From: Malachius bipustulatus
Lineage: Eukaryota > Arthropoda > Insecta > Coleoptera > Melyridae
DNA: 64,000 nucleotides
Assembly: GCA_910589415.1 (NCBI GenBank)
Contig: OU342631.1
Span: forward strand, 15,066,001 to 15,130,000
Direction: 5' to 3'
The notes beneath the pieces are model-generated. The model was not told where the DNA came from, did not search any database, and saw only the letters and a list, made by a program, of their open reading frames with translations. Shown piece after piece: positions 1 to 12,778 of the stretch. The number at the start of each line of letters is the position of its first letter. Position 1 is the first letter of the stretch. The position numbers and the translations under genes are program-made.

Positions 1-11
1 TTGTTATTATA

Positions 12-869
12 TACAGGGTGTCTGCTTAAGGCTGGCCACCGGCTATATCTCGGAAACTAATGGGCCTATAACCTCAAAACAAAAATTTCCAGACATAAGT
101 GATCAAGAGAAATTCAATGAAAATATTTTCAAGATGGCCGCACTTCCGGAAATACCGGAAGTTGACACCTACTTCGTTATTTTAACGGAAACACCCTGTA
201 AAACTTTATATTTTTTAAATGTCTGAAGAAATCTAATACAGGTGGTTTTCACCATTGGAATTTAGATTGAGCGGTTTATGAGTTATAAACAAGTGAAAAT
301 CGAAAATTTTCAACTTCAAAGCAGTCTAGAACTAGAACGGCTCAAGATATCTAAAAACGGTTTACATGTCCCTATCTTAACTTTTCACATAGTATCCTAC
401 TATGTGGTTTAAATTTTAATACAGGGTGATGAAAAATCGGATAATTTTCATCACCCTGTATTAAAATTTACTCCACATACTGGGATAAAACGTGAAAAGT
501 TAGGATAGGGACATGTAAACCGTTTTTGGATATCTTGAGCCGTTCTAGTTCTAGACTGCTTTGAAGTTGAAAATTTTCGATTTTCACTTGTTTATAACTC
601 ATAAACCTAACCTTCTAAATTCCAATGGTGACAACCACCTGTATTCGATTTTTTCAGACATTTAAAAAATATAATAATATACAGGGTGTTCCTGTTAAAT
701 TAACGAAGTAGGTGTCAACTTCCGGTATTTCTGGAAGCGCGGCCATCTTGAAAATATTTTCATTGAATTTCTCTTGATCACTTATGTCTGGAAATTTTTT
801 ATTTTGAGGTTCTAGGTCCATTAGTTTCCGAGATATAGCCGGTGGCCAGCCTTAAGCAGACACCCTGTA
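12..869. repeat. 858-bp palindromic foldback element (FB1)
   Basis: The left half reappears as its reverse complement in the right half, centred near position 440. The ends read TACAGGGTGT and ACACCCTGTA. Inside, a second ACACCCTGTA/TACAGGGTGT pair at about 189-198 and 682-692 marks an inner inverted unit, so this is a foldback nested in a foldback or two elements inverted together. The halves differ by scattered substitutions and small indels. No coding capacity is seen. The sequence from 870 to about 1000 is AT-rich filler before the LINE. Confidence 0.9.
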
Positions 870-999
870 TATTATATTCTACCTTAGAATTATGTGCTTT
901 TTATTCTGAGACACCTTGTATAATGTCTAAATCAGAACTTTAATGTATCCTAATCTTTAGTATCATATAATATATTAATCATATAATATATTATAATAA

Positions 1000-3478
1000 G
1001 GAGGCTAAAGAAATTGGTGGAGGAAGTAGGTATGGTGCAAGTGGTAAATGACTATACTCATGTTGTGAAAGACAGCAGAACAATAATTGATTTAGTTGTG
1101 ACTAATGTTAGAGAACTGTCAGTTAGGGTAATTGATGAGCCTGGATATACAAATCACAGGACTGTCGAACTGGGTGATGAATTGGCAGTTAGGGGAAAAC
1201 TTGTTAAAAGGACAGTTAGAAAAATGGTAGTTAGTGAAGAGGAAGCAAAAGAGGTATTTAAAGATATAAGATGGAGATATAATGGTAAAGAGGTGAATGA
1301 AAAATTCGATGATGTTATGGAGAGAATTGAAAAAGTGAGAAATATTATCATGCCAAAAAAGGAAGTGGTGTTAAAAGATAGTAGTTACTGGTTTAGTGAC
1401 GAGATAAAGAAAATGATTAGTAAAAGAAATGAGGCTCATAAACGTTGGTCTCTAACGGGGTCACAGGTTGATTGGGAGGAGTACAGAAGAAAAAGGAATG
1501 AAACAGTACAGTTAATAAGGAGAGAAAAAAGAAAGTATTACGAGAGGAAAATTGATGGAAATAAATATAGTTCAAAAGATATGTGGAACACATTGAAGAA
1601 GATAACAGGTAAAAGTGTAGATGATACTGTTGGAGTGGTGAAATTTGATGGAGTTAGTTATGAGGAAGATACAGTAATTGCGGAAAAGTTCAATGCATAC
1701 TTTATAGACAGTATTGAAGAAATTGTGAGAACCATAGGACATACTGGATGCCAGAAATTATTGTCGAATAGGGAATGCAGATTGGAAGATTTCAGAATGG
1801 TAGAGAAGGAAGAATTAGGAAAAATAGTGTTCAATCTATCCAATAAGGGCAGTCCAGATGGAATATCAGTAGCTTTTATTAAAAAGTACTGGGATGAATT
1901 GGGAGACCCATTAATTCATATTGTTAATTCTTCAATAGAAGAAAATAAGGTGCCAGAGCGATTGAAGGTATCGATGGTTATACCAATAAGAAAAGTGGGA
2001 AAAACAACACTATGTGAGGAATTCAGACCAGTGAACACTCTACCATCAATAGAAAAGATATTGGAAAAAGTTATATACATACAAACAGAACAATATATCA
2101 GGGAAAATAGTATATTGTCCAGCTTTCAATCTGGATTTAGAGAAAAGTACAGTTGTGAAACTGCCCTACAGTGTTTGATTGCGGAATGGAAGGAGTGTAG
2201 AGACAGAGGGACTTCAGTGGTGGTAGTGTTTTTGGATTTAAAAAGAGCATTTGAGACGGTAAATAGAGGAAGGTTAATTGATAAGCTAATGGCTTATGGA
2301 ATTAGAAGAAATTGTATAGAGTGGTTTAAGAATTATCTAGAGTGTAGAAAACAGCGGGTGAGGTATGGAGGTCAAGAATCGGCAGCGAGGGAGGTTAAAA
2401 TGGGAGTGCCGCAGGGAAGTGTATTAGGGCCTTTGTTGTTCGCTCTGTATATAAATGATTTAGGAGACAACCTGAAAAAGTGCAAATATCATTGTTTTGC
2501 AGATGATACTGTTATATATTTGGAGGGTGACAATGTGGAGGAACTGATAGAAACTGTAAGTGATGAAATGAAGACTGTGAGCGAGTGGTTTGCTGTCAAT
2601 AAAATGAAACTGAACGTGAACAAAACAAAAGCTATGTGCTTCAGTAGTGAAGGAGATTACAGACACATAATAAACAGTCAAATATTCGTCAATATTGAGG
2701 GGGAAAATGTGCAGTTTGTAGAATTAATAAAGTACCTTGGAGTAATGGTGGATTATAAACTTAATTTTAAGGAACATGTAAATTATATATCTAAGAAAAT
2801 AGGAAAAAGGTTAGGAGTGATATACAGAGTGGGGACAGTATTGACAAGATATGCAAAGTATGTATTATATAATGCATTGATTTTGCCTATGTTTTATTGT
2901 TGCGGTACAATACTGTATTTGGGGAATAGTGGTGATATGGACAGGCTTCAGAAACTACAAAATAGGGGCATGAGAATGATACTAAACTGTGGCAGATATA
3001 CAGGAATAGGTGATATGTTGGAGTGTTTGAACTGGATGAATGTGAGACAGCTATTGGAATACCAGACATTGGTTTTTATACACAAAATACATCTGGATAG
3101 TATGCCCTCTTATTTTGGGCGATATCTGGTGTACTGTAGAGACAAACATGCATATGAAACAAGGGGGAGAAATAATTTTTATATCAAAACTGCTGTTAAG
3201 GGAGTGGGTTACAATTCTGTGTTTGTGAAAGGATTTATAAGGTATAATGAACTGGAGGATAGCATTCGTAATGTAAGTGATATAAGGATCTTTAAGATTA
3301 AATTGAGGGAATGGTATAGAGGTGACAGGAAGTCAGGCAATAATTAATTATAATTAGCTAGTTGAATTTGTATTTTCTTTTGAACTTGTATATTCAATAT
3401 GAAAATGTAATGGCAAGTTGTATATTGATGTAGCAATTGATGCTAAATAAAGTGCATTGTTATTATTATTATTATATA
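1000..3478 (+). mobile_element. 5'-truncated non-LTR retrotransposon (LINE-1 of this window)
   Basis: The unit consists of the reverse transcriptase ORF at 1014-3347, a short 3' UTR, a poly(A) signal AATAAA at 3446-3451 and a TTA-repeat tail ending near 3476. The 5' end falls inside the endonuclease domain, so the 5' UTR, any ORF1 and most of the endonuclease are missing, as expected after incomplete target-primed reverse transcription. The exact 5' junction is blurred by AT-rich sequence and no target duplication was resolved. Confidence 0.8.
1014..3347 (+). CDS. non-LTR reverse transcriptase, endonuclease mostly lost
   Basis: An uninterrupted frame of 777 codons. It opens with a TTG codon because it has no natural start: the first residues are the C-terminal end of an apurinic-type endonuclease (a TIIDLVVTN-like strand, then an NHR where the family usually has SDH). 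The RT domain follows, with a QSGFR block, FLDLKRAFETV (motif A), GVPQGSVLGPLLF (motif B), FADDT at residues 495-499 (catalytic Asp pair) and a YLGV block. A basic C-terminal region follows, and no RNase H or zinc knuckle is visible. The RT blocks look like the CR1/L2/Jockey group (family recognition by eye). The absence of stops over 2.3 kb implies a young insertion. It cannot be autonomous without its endonuclease. Confidence 0.85.
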   Translation: MVEEVGMVQVVNDYTHVVKDSRTIIDLVVTNVRELSVRVIDEPGYTNHRTVELGDELAVRGKLVKRTVRKMVVSEEEAKEVFKDIRWRYNGKEVNEKFDDVMERIEKVRNIIMPKKEVVLKDSSYWFSDEIKKMISKRNEAHKRWSLTGSQVDWEEYRRKRNETVQLIRREKRKYYERKIDGNKYSSKDMWNTLKKITGKSVDDTVGVVKFDGVSYEEDTVIAEKFNAYFIDSIEEIVRTIGHTGCQKLLSNRECRLEDFRMVEKEELGKIVFNLSNKGSPDGISVAFIKKYWDELGDPLIHIVNSSIEENKVPERLKVSMVIPIRKVGKTTLCEEFRPVNTLPSIEKILEKVIYIQTEQYIRENSILSSFQSGFREKYSCETALQCLIAEWKECRDRGTSVVVVFLDLKRAFETVNRGRLIDKLMAYGIRRNCIEWFKNYLECRKQRVRYGGQESAAREVKMGVPQGSVLGPLLFALYINDLGDNLKKCKYHCFADDTVIYLEGDNVEELIETVSDEMKTVSEWFAVNKMKLNVNKTKAMCFSSEGDYRHIINSQIFVNIEGENVQFVELIKYLGVMVDYKLNFKEHVNYISKKIGKRLGVIYRVGTVLTRYAKYVLYNALILPMFYCCGTILYLGNSGDMDRLQKLQNRGMRMILNCGRYTGIGDMLECLNWMNVRQLLEYQTLVFIHKIHLDSMPSYFGRYLVYCRDKHAYETRGRNNFYIKTAVKGVGYNSVFVKGFIRYNELEDSIRNVSDIRIFKIKLREWYRGDRKSGNN

Positions 3479-6400
3479 ATCACGAGGTAAATCTTACAAG
3501 TTCTCTCCAAACAAAATTTAATTCTACAGAAAGCCTGAAATTTTCTATTTTGCTGGTACCCAGGACGAAGTTAATCATCCATTCACGAGAATAAATAATG
3601 ATATTTCTACACTAAAATAAGCATGATTAAAGTGTTGTGTACTTTACCTTTAGGAGCAACAAAACTATTAAATATTTAACGACAAAAAATTGAATCCTCA
3701 CCGGTTTGTGTTAAATAACTCCAGATTTCAGGGGAGAACAAATTTTCTTCGGATTTTTCCATTTGAATATTGGAGTAAATCTAGGTATTTGTTAAACCCT
3801 GCTACTGTGTTACATTACATAAGCTTCTCTCGCAATATATTGAATGAAAAGGAATGCTTTTAAAGCAAGAGGGCTTTCAATTGGAGAATCCGGATTGTGT
3901 GTTCTCTCAGGTTATGCAAATAATCGCACAGTTCGCCGATGAATGAAAGCTTGTAATCCAAGATTTGGGGTCCAGCTAGATTGTAGCTTATTATTGTTTG
4001 AAATTCAATTATCGTACCCATTCTGGGAGAAAATTAGATATTTTGGTTTGTTTTAGCAATTCAACCGGTCCATTATTATGTAATTTATGTTATTGGGACA
4101 GTATTAAATATTGGGATTGTGGAATTTTTTGAATTTATTTACCCTATTTATTTAGGTCAGGGGTAAGAAATTTTAATAAAATTTTGTTTATTAATTTGGA
4201 ATAATTTTTATTATTGACGGGCATAAACAACTAAATTATTATTATAAAAGCTTTACAGTAGTTTTGTAAAATAGTATAAATAATAAAAAATAATAAAATA
4301 ATTAAATTAACAGTTAAGAAAACTAATAATAAAAAATAATAATAATAAAAAGTTTATGCAAAACTTTTTACTCAGAAAAAAAATCACTGCCTAAATATAA
4401 ATTTTGTGGGGGAAAAATGAGACACTTTGTAAAGTATCAAAATTAAAAAAAAATGATTAACAGTAAAGAACTCGTCATCAAGAATTTCTAAGCTAGAAAA
4501 ATGTGATTATGATTCAAAGAACTCCGTCTGTTAAATTTACGACTGCTGTGCCTCACAAGGGATGTAAAAGTCGTTTGAAAGTTACAAAGCTTATAATTTC
4601 TTTCCCTTGAATCGAATTTGATGGCTATAACTTGACCATAAACATTTATTGACAACATAAACGATGTAATTAGAGATTCCCTGGAGATTTGTTTACCATT
4701 TGATGGATCCGGAGAGTGTTTATGTACAGAGAGTAGACACGACGGGACATGCTTGCGAATATTTATGTTATTGAGGGTTTTGTTGGGAATTTCGTTTAAG
4801 TTTGCCTAACTTTCCTCATAATATTTGCCAGGAACCTGGCTTATTGAAATTTTCGAAATATCTCGCATATAAGGAAGCATAAAGTATACAGTGAAACAAT
4901 TCCTTGCTTACCATTAAACAAACAGAAAATGGACCATTGTACTTTGCTTTGAATATTTTATATTCCATTTATGAGATGATCTTTGATATGAGGAGCTAAT
5001 TTGTAAATCAGTCCTTTCTAGAAAATTATAGGCCATATATGAAACAGGGGCTGTAAATAAATCCCTGCATGTATTGTAGAGTATGTAGAAAAAATACTTG
5101 AAGATTAATTCAATTATTTTGGAAAAAAATTTGCGCTTGATCTTATATTCCTCTACATATGTATATTCAGCCCCTACAACCACATAATTCAAGTTCTATG
5201 GGGATGCATTCCATTTTAAAAATATCCCATAATAGTGCACTCCCAACAAAATTTCTCCCAAAAAATTCCACTACTTCATCGTGAAATATACCCCACAAAA
5301 GCTAAGAATGAGAAAGAGGAGGGGGTCAAGTTGCTCTGCTTTTCGATGGTATTTCTAGAAACAATGATAAACATTGATAAGATATACGTAAGATAAAATT
5401 GTGGAAATATATTGGCGATGAAAAAATATTCTGCCCACTCAGAAGTCTCCCAGATCCAAAGTAAGACCGACATCTCAAGGGAAGGTTAATAAAATTCTTC
5501 TTATTTTCCCGACAGTTCCATCACAGTCGTTTGAAACAGTCGAGACAATTATCAGACTTTTATTTACCTTCTTTCATGATGAAATGGCAGAACTTCATAA
5601 TAGCTACCCAGTTCTAAAAGTATACGCAAAATCAATGCGGAATGTTGACACGACTTGTGCAATTTCATTTAAATATAATTTTCCTGATGATTGTTAAGGA
5701 TCTGGACTTTTACTAAATAATTTCCATAAATAATTTACGACAGCCAAAAATTTCAGCGAGAAAGAATAAAAGAAACGGAAGTCAACTTCATCAAAAGTTT
5801 AAAGGTAAAATCGAGGGCGTTATTGATTACCGAGGCCTGCTGAAACTGATTTAATAAAGATATTCTTCCAGATAGTTTATATTTTTTTGGCAATTATTTA
5901 TATTAGGAGCTCCAAAATCCACTTTAATAATTATGTAAAATTAATTGTTTAGAGTAGCTACTATTACCTCTATAATTTTTAAATAGACATGCTCTCGAAT
6001 ATTAACAAAAAAAAATCTATTTTTTCCTTTGCAGAAGAGAAATTAAATTATACAACACATGTAGTGTTCAGTTACCAACCCTATATCCAGATGTCGCCAT
6101 TTATTACACTTATGTCTCGGGGCTAATACGACACAATTTCAACCAAGGAAAATCTCTTGTTTCTCAACGTCACACTTGATACAACGTCCTGTAAGAAAAC
6201 GCTACTTCTAGAGCAAATTATACCTTCTTGAGTCTTTGTCAGCATGCTCTCAAGTAGACAGTACAATTATAGTAAAAACACTGAGTAGTCCACAAAGAAG
6301 GTCGGAAGTTCACCAAATATCGATTCACGGCTCAGTAGCTCCCCAAACACAAGCCACAATTTTGTTACATTATTGCTGTCCTTACAGTGATACTTATCCT

Positions 6401-7490
6401 TCTCCTATAAAGTCGAGCCGAGCTAGAATAACATAATATTGTTAATTAAGTCCAAATCAAAATAAGCTTACTGTTTGAGGTTCTAGGCTTTCAGCCTAAC
6501 AATTAGAATTTAATTTGGTTATCACGACTATATTGAACTTCTGCAGATTTTAGAGGCACGTTGGGAATACAATTCTGCTTTGAAAGCAAAAAATATATTT
6601 GGTCAGGTTTTCCATATAATAAGGATGTTTTTGTAGAAGATTTTATAAATAAAACTATTAAGCAGAAAGCGAACTGTATTGAACTAAATTGCTTCTGAAA
6701 GCTTTTGATTCTTACCTAGTAGTTTTAATAAAAAATTACCGCTTGCTTCAAAAATAGATCAAGAAATTTATAGCAAAGAAATATTAGGAAAAAAATTTGT
6801 CCCTTTACTAGTGAACCAAAAAAATCCTAGATAAAAAAGTGTGTTCTTTTTAGATTATGTTTGATTCTGGCGAATTTTCAAACCAGATCATTATCCTCTG
6901 AATAAAAATTTATCCATAAGCCAACATCTTAAACGCTTTATGAATAATACTTCTTGTACAAAGGAATATTTTTGATTGTGCATATTTTAGCCACATCACA
7001 TCTGATCGTTTGGGATTCATATGAGAAAGCTCAACATTATGAAAGCTCAACGTTTTCAGAAGTTTCAAGCAGTGCTATCTAATTTTTAATAACACTACAT
7101 AGAAGGGCTCAAGATTATTAAGCTACCTTTATCAAGTCGGCTTTTTTTTTCTTTTGATTTCCTTAACTTTTAAAGAAATCCTAACATTTTTAAAACTTGT
7201 TTACGTCAGACTATTATATTTGCTGTTGATTCCAGAAGTCACTGTTTGATGATTTATAATATTAAGTATACAAAAGAATTCTTAAGCTGCAACAAAGCTA
7301 CAACATTATCTCTCAAAAGTTTATAAAGCCTTGTACTACATTTTTAGTAATAAATTAGGTATTCTGTAGAAATGCCAAGCTTCCTAAACCGTCGTTTTTC
7401 TTTGTAAAGTTAAACAGATTATAATTGCTCCGTGAGTACAAAGTTCTTTCATCTTTTACATTATTATATTATTATCCCTCTTTCGTATAT
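3479..7490. other. noncoding stretch without recognisable gene
   Basis: AT-rich DNA with simple A/T runs. I see no open frame with recognisable protein similarity on either strand. It may be intergenic or an upstream intron of the cyclase gene. A polypyrimidine-AG at about 6020-6035 was tested as a splice acceptor and rejected. Confidence 0.5.
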
Positions 7491-7491
7491 A

Positions 7492-8226
7492 CAGGATGAT
7501 TCATGACTAATTCAACAGATAAATTCCAAGTAGGAGACATCCAGGCAAGCCTGAATCTAGGTCTTTTTTTGTCAACAGATATGAAGGAAGATGCAACTTT
7601 TTTTTTCCGAAAATCGATCGAAAAATGTGCTGTTCTGTCTAAAAAAAGGGAAATTTTTTTCGTCAAATATACCTATGGTCCTGCGTTCCTATAGATTAAA
7701 AATTCTGGCAATAAGCTATCCAGATATTTTGTAGTACGACAACTTTTGAAATGATTTTCAATTAATTTTGAGGAACATGAGAAACAATTGTGCGGACAAA
7801 TTGAAAATTTAAGTTTAGGTAGGTGCAAGTTCTTAGTTTTTCTATTTTCGATCTGTTTTTGTAAAGCTTGGTCGAGTTGATGTGCCATGCGATTTAGAAA
7901 CCTCATTGTAAAGCGTTTTTCCTGGTTTTTTTCGATCAAAAAGGTGTAAAACATTTCTTTTCAAGTACAGTTCTGGATTTGCAATTTGTCGATAAGTCAT
8001 ATAGAAAGAAGTGACTTGGTAGAATAGGGTTCGCGCTAAATTTTCTTAATTTCATCAAACCGTTGCAAAGATATCGCCGTTTAAAATTTAATCCCTAACA
8101 TAGAAATAGAAAACACCCTGTATATTCGTACCTGTTGTAAAAAAGTCACACATTTGAAGTTACCTCGATGTCCCCTCCCTGCCATTTAACTACATCGCAT
8201 TTGTCATAAATCACCCTACCCTGTAT
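7492..8226. repeat. possible TIR element of the TACAGG type
   Basis: The left end TATACAGG-ATGATTCATGAC and the reverse complement of the right end (8226 back to about 8195) match imperfectly over about 25 bp. A further ACACCCTGTA lies at about 8104-8113. The halves are otherwise not palindromic. This could be a diverged relative of the foldbacks or two abutting element ends. Confidence 0.35.
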
Positions 8227-8235
8227 ACTTATACT

Positions 8236-8937
8236 TACAGGGTGTTAGAAATTAGTGGGTCCAGGCTCTTGGCCACAGATTATTGGGCAAAAAATATTGA
8301 GACTTTCATCATGAAAGTCTTCACATATAGGACTGCCTCTTTCAAAATACAGGATGTCAAAGTTAAATTTTAAAAGAAGTTTTTTGTTAATATCTCCATT
8401 ACTTTTCAAGATATTTAGTTGAAATTTTGCAGAAATTTCTCTCTCATGACGGCACACTTTTTGTGAAAAAATTTAACAAAAAAAAAGTTAACAAAAATGA
8501 AAAAACATTGTTCATGGAGACCGAACCACGGGCGGAGGGAACGGGAAAACATGTTGACCCCCCCAATTTTCCTGCGTACGCCCCTGGTTCGAAGGTATTT
8601 TTTTTAGTCAAGCAATCATTGCTTTTTTCAACCTTTGGAAAATTTTGATATCGGGCGTGGTTTACGAGATATTGCACCTTATGTTTTTATGTTTCATTAA
8701 TAGGGAAAAAAGTGGTCGTTGGAAAAAAGTGTGTCGTCATGCAAAATTTATTTTTAACTAAATATCCTGAAAATCAACTGAGATATTAAGATAAAAAAAT
8801 TCTTTTAAAATTCAACTTTGACACCTTGCATCTTGAAAGAGGGACGCCTATGTGAAAAATGGCAAAAAAGACCCATATTTTTGCCAGATAATCTGTGGCC
8901 AAGAGCTTGACCAACCAGTTTCTGACACTCATCTGTA
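8236..8937. repeat. foldback element FB2
   Basis: The left arm starts TACAGGGTG at 8236 and its reverse complement ends at 8937 with a mutated CATCTGTA. Shared arm blocks include CTCTTGGCCACAGAT on the left against the complementary ATCTGTGGCCAAGAG on the right. An inner ACAGGATGTCAAAG is matched by CTTTGACACCTTG. The centre has short open frames without similarity. Confidence 0.75.
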
Positions 8938-9904
8938 TATAGCATGTTTATTTTTTTTACTGGTGCCACTGTAGGAGGTGATAGAGAACTGCAAAAAAGT
9001 CGACCTTTCGTCACAAAATATTTTTCAGAAAGACATATAGGTAGGTAATAACGGAGGTAACATTCAAAGTTGAAGTATGAGAATCGTATTTTGAGAATAA
9101 CTTTAGGTCCGCTTGAGTGATGCTGTTCAAATTTGGTGCACATAGTTCTGAGATAGATGGTGAAATGGATCGCACCTAGGTAGGATGATAAGGAACTTAT
9201 TTCCATCGCCCTCGTTAAATCAGCCCAAACCGAAAAAGCAAACAGTGCAAGAATAGGTACGTAAATACCTAAAGGTAAAATTGTTAGGAAATTAAATCGC
9301 AACTATACGCGCCCTAAAATCCAATGAAATATTGAAACCAACAAATTGGATATTCATAAGGAGAAATCGCTCTAGCCAGTAACATTCCAGCACATTTAAA
9401 CATCGAGAGAAGCTGACCAGATGGTGGTGGATGTATTATGAGACACCCTCGCTCCGATTGAAAGGATGAGCTGACCTAGATACAGACAGGAAAGGAAAGT
9501 TACGCGCCACAAGTCAAACAATAACCCCTTGCAAAGACAATAGTAAATCGCTAGGTATTCCACCCACGATAATGAAAATTACACCAATCGATAAAGCGAA
9601 AAAATAAATGAAGGTAGCCAAAAATGCATCGCGCTCTCCAAACAGCAAGTAGTTGAAAAAACGAAATGAAAGTTAAGCCGGTGTAATTATAATAGTTAGG
9701 TACAATGAAAAGACGAAAACGCGTCGGCCGATTTTAAGGAAAATTTAGGTAGTTGAAGTTCAGGACAATTTAGTAAGGTAGCCGCAAGGTCCACTTGCCA
9801 AATCTTAAGACAAGTGAGATATGAAAAGAAACGAATCACGATATAAGGCAGTGCCAATAAGGTGCATTGCTACGTGTCGTGTTTAGAAAGCGGGCCACCG
9901 CTTC

Positions 9905-9912
9905 TATAAAAG
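9905..9912 (+). promoter_or_regulatory. TATA box of LTR-like copy 1
   Basis: TATAAAAG followed by CAGACGTCTTA, conserved at the same relative place in copies 2 and 3. The hairpin repeats begin about 80 bp downstream, so they would lie in the 5' part of a transcript. Confidence 0.6.
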
Positions 9913-9990
9913 CAGACGTCTTACCGCAGCTCCGGACAGATAGAGATCAGCTTCCGAGCAGGTCGAATCTGACTTCCTTACCCTTTATAC

Positions 9991-10360
9991 GGTACCCAGA
10001 GATGGCATATAGTGGACTCCGGGCTACCTAATCCTTATCTAAACCTGAAAATTCGACCAGAGATGGCATTATAGCGGACTCCGGTCGAATTTCCTTCATC
10101 TACCTTAGAAAAACTCCAGTTGAAAACCCGAAAGGGGCAAATATCGTTTCCGCCAATTTCAAATCACAATTTTAAATTTCCTCAATAAAATTCGACCAGA
10201 GATGGCATTATAGCGGACTCCGGTCGAGTTTCCTTTATCTACCTTGAAAAAACTCCAGTTGAAAACCCGAAAAGAGCAGAAAATCGTTTCACGCCAATTT
10301 CTAATCACAATTCTAATAAAATTCGACCAGAGATGGCATTATAGCGGACTCCGGTCGAAT
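9991..10360 (+). repeat. cluster of four related hairpins in copy 1
   Basis: Units at 9991-10028, 10051-10090, 10190-10229 and 10321-10360 each place CCAGAGATGGCAT and ACTCCGG between complementary arms. The inner pairing GAG/CTC is constant. The outer arms are ATTCGACC/GGTCGAAT in three units (one with a G-T change) and GGTACCC/GGGCTACC in the first. The spacer DNA between units is not conserved at the same level. Confidence 0.75.
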
Positions 10361-10857
10361 TTCATTTACCTATCCCGGGAAATCCAATAAATTTGCATCG
10401 CTTCTTGAAGCAACTCAATACTCGCAGTTGTCAGAACTTCTTCGAACTAATTCACTAGTAAACGGCGAAGCGCATATTCTGAAGGAATTTCCTTCACAAA
10501 TTAGAGAAAGTCCTTTGAGAGAATAGTTAGGGAAGATCTCTCTTCCCTCTCTTCGCTTTTAAACTCCCTGACAGGAAGTCCGACGTTAACAACAAGTCTC
10601 AGTAAATATCCCCGCTTTTCCGAAAGAAATCCCAATCAACCGAGATACAATGAGTCATAGTAGGTTCTTTTGCGTATCCGTTTCGGCCATACTAATCCTA
10701 GCATACCTCAATCAAAGAGCAGGGGTGACTACGGTAAAAACTACGGTAAACACAACGAGGAAAACACAGCGGTCCTATTAGGGGAAACCCAGAAGTAAAT
10801 AGACGATCACAGTGGCTTTTCGCGAAAGACGACGGGACCCGGGTCCTCTACGTTACA

Positions 10858-12770
10858 ATACCTATTGTTTACTGGTGATAACTTTTTCCAAAACTGTCTT
10901 CCAGTGGCATAGATATTGGGTGGTTACCCCAATTTGCCAGCTCCATATTCTACGCCTCTGGATATTTTCCACAAATTATCATATTTTTAAATTATACGTT
11001 ATAATTTGAATAGAAAAATACAATATTAGGTATCCTTTCCGGGTTATTGTCGGTTAAACATTTCTCTGTGTCTGCAAATTGCAATTTTATTTTTATTTTA
11101 ATTTTTTATGATTTTCTGCAAACTGACAAAAAATATCACTGGTAAGAAATTAAACACCCTGTATCGTCTTATAATAAAGCAGGTAGGTATACTTATATTG
11201 TTGGAAAAGTCAAGATTAATTATTTTACTTTTAACTTCAATAATTTTCTTTTTGGAAAGAAAAGAGATGAAACTTGTGGATCTCCAAATACTTTGAAATT
11301 ACTTTGTCTCTGCGGAAATAAATTTAGAAATTACTCCAAACTCATTTCGAATCTGCTTTTATCGATTCATTGATCTTCTCTGTTCGTGATTAAAGTAAGA
11401 CTGCCTCATAAATTCTAAACTCACGCCTGAAAATAACTCACCTCTGAAGAACTCCGAAAGTTTCATCTAATCCAGATAGGCATGTCCTTGTGAGTGGACT
11501 TTTTAAAAACGTCCATCTTCCATAACTCTCATTTTATGGTCACGTTTCGAGTCATATGTTTCGATAGGGAATATTAAGAGTCTTGTAAATCTAATTTGTT
11601 GGTTTCGGAAATTGACATGTCTTTCTCTGCATTTTGCAGTCATCTTGGAGCCTAGCTCCAACCCTAGTCTCTTATTGATTTCTTGCCCCGCCAGTCTTAT
11701 TTGAAATTAGTGCTCTGAACTATGGAATTTTGTATCATCTGCTCTATGTTTGTTTTATCTTTTCTTATATTTCATCCTAGATTACATTATTTGTAACTTT
11801 TTGAATATATTTTGTACATTTAACAGCTCTGTTGGGGGTAAATTATCATTTTATATACACTCACGTTTTTGAAATAATATATTTTGCGAACTTTTTTAAT
11901 TCAAAAATTCCTCTCTGAAAACAATAAAAGAATAATCAAATAATGTGGAAAGACAAATAAATCTTTTATTGATTTCATTTCATTCTAGAACGCCATTCGC
12001 AGGGGATTGTGAAAAAAATCTAAATATTTTATCCAAGTAATTTATTATTAGGTATCCCTCGTTTAGGACGTTCCTCATTCATCATCTGAAGAGAGATATA
12101 TGTATATAAAACGAGTGTGTAGGTGTTTTTTTGTGGGGAAAAATCTTTTCCACGAACCGGCAGAACAAGTACAAATATCAAGCTCGCTTTCCCTCGATGG
12201 TTGTATCGATTTTCATTCATAAGTTTTTTCGTTCAGATTTATTTATTGTTAGCTATAATTCCTTAAATTCTCTTTTCATTGGAGTTTACTAGCACAGCGA
12301 TCAATCACTAAAAAGTACAGAAAGTCGATAACAATACAAGCTGGAAGCGAAGTCTTCTTGCTCGTACCTTAATTAGCCATTCAAGCTGGAAGTAATCAAT
12401 TAAAAATATCTGATACCGTCAAAAATACACTTCACCAAAGTTGATTTTTTGAAACGTGAAGACTGACGAGGGATTTATTTTATTTAAAGCTTTTATTTCT
12501 GTACCTATCACTTCATTTATTCATTGTTTGTAAAATACCTAGATTCAATTGCGACAAAAGTAGGTAGGCATAGACGGTGTCCTTAAATAAAAGTGCTCAA
12601 ACGAAACATATATTAGAATAAAAATGCTTCCTCAAGAAGTTCTGGTACCTTAAAGAAGAAAATTTTTAATTTATGATTGTGTATATTTCAGGTGAATAAA
12701 TTATTGTTTTTATTAAAAATTGTTCTTTTATCGCTGTAGTAGACGGTCACTGGACAAAAATATCTTTCTT
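10858..12770. other. noncoding stretch
   Basis: AT-rich DNA with an isolated ACACCCTGTA near 11154. No exon, RNA gene or full element was recognised. Short open frames lack similarity. Confidence 0.5.
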
Positions 12771-12778
12771 ATAATTCA

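Larger units (their letters stand above)
9161..10857 (+). mobile_element. solo-LTR-like noncoding element, copy 1
   Basis: It starts TGAAATGGATCGCACC and ends CGTTACA, the same termini as copies 2 and 3 at 24834 and 33036. The first 150 bp align closely among the three. The body has a TATA box and hairpin repeats. There is no gag-pol frame and no internal direct terminal repeat, so the unit behaves like a single LTR. The flanks here (ATGG and ATAC) do not form a target duplication, unlike the other copies, so one flank may have changed or an end may be recombinant. An LTR origin is an inference from TG...CA ends, TATA and target duplications elsewhere. Confidence 0.7.

Noticed and set aside
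1154..1351. Minus-strand frames inside the LINE ORFs
   Set aside because: Shadows of the RT coding sequence on the other strand.
6021..6190. Possible upstream cyclase exon after TTTCCTTTGCAG, ending near a GTAAGA
   Set aside because: All three frames hit a stop before the only good donor and none resembles the cyclase membrane cassette.
8805..9302. 165-codon minus-strand open frame
   Set aside because: It spans the FB2 arm, its flank and the head of LTR-like copy 1; the composite has no family resemblance, so it is fortuitous.
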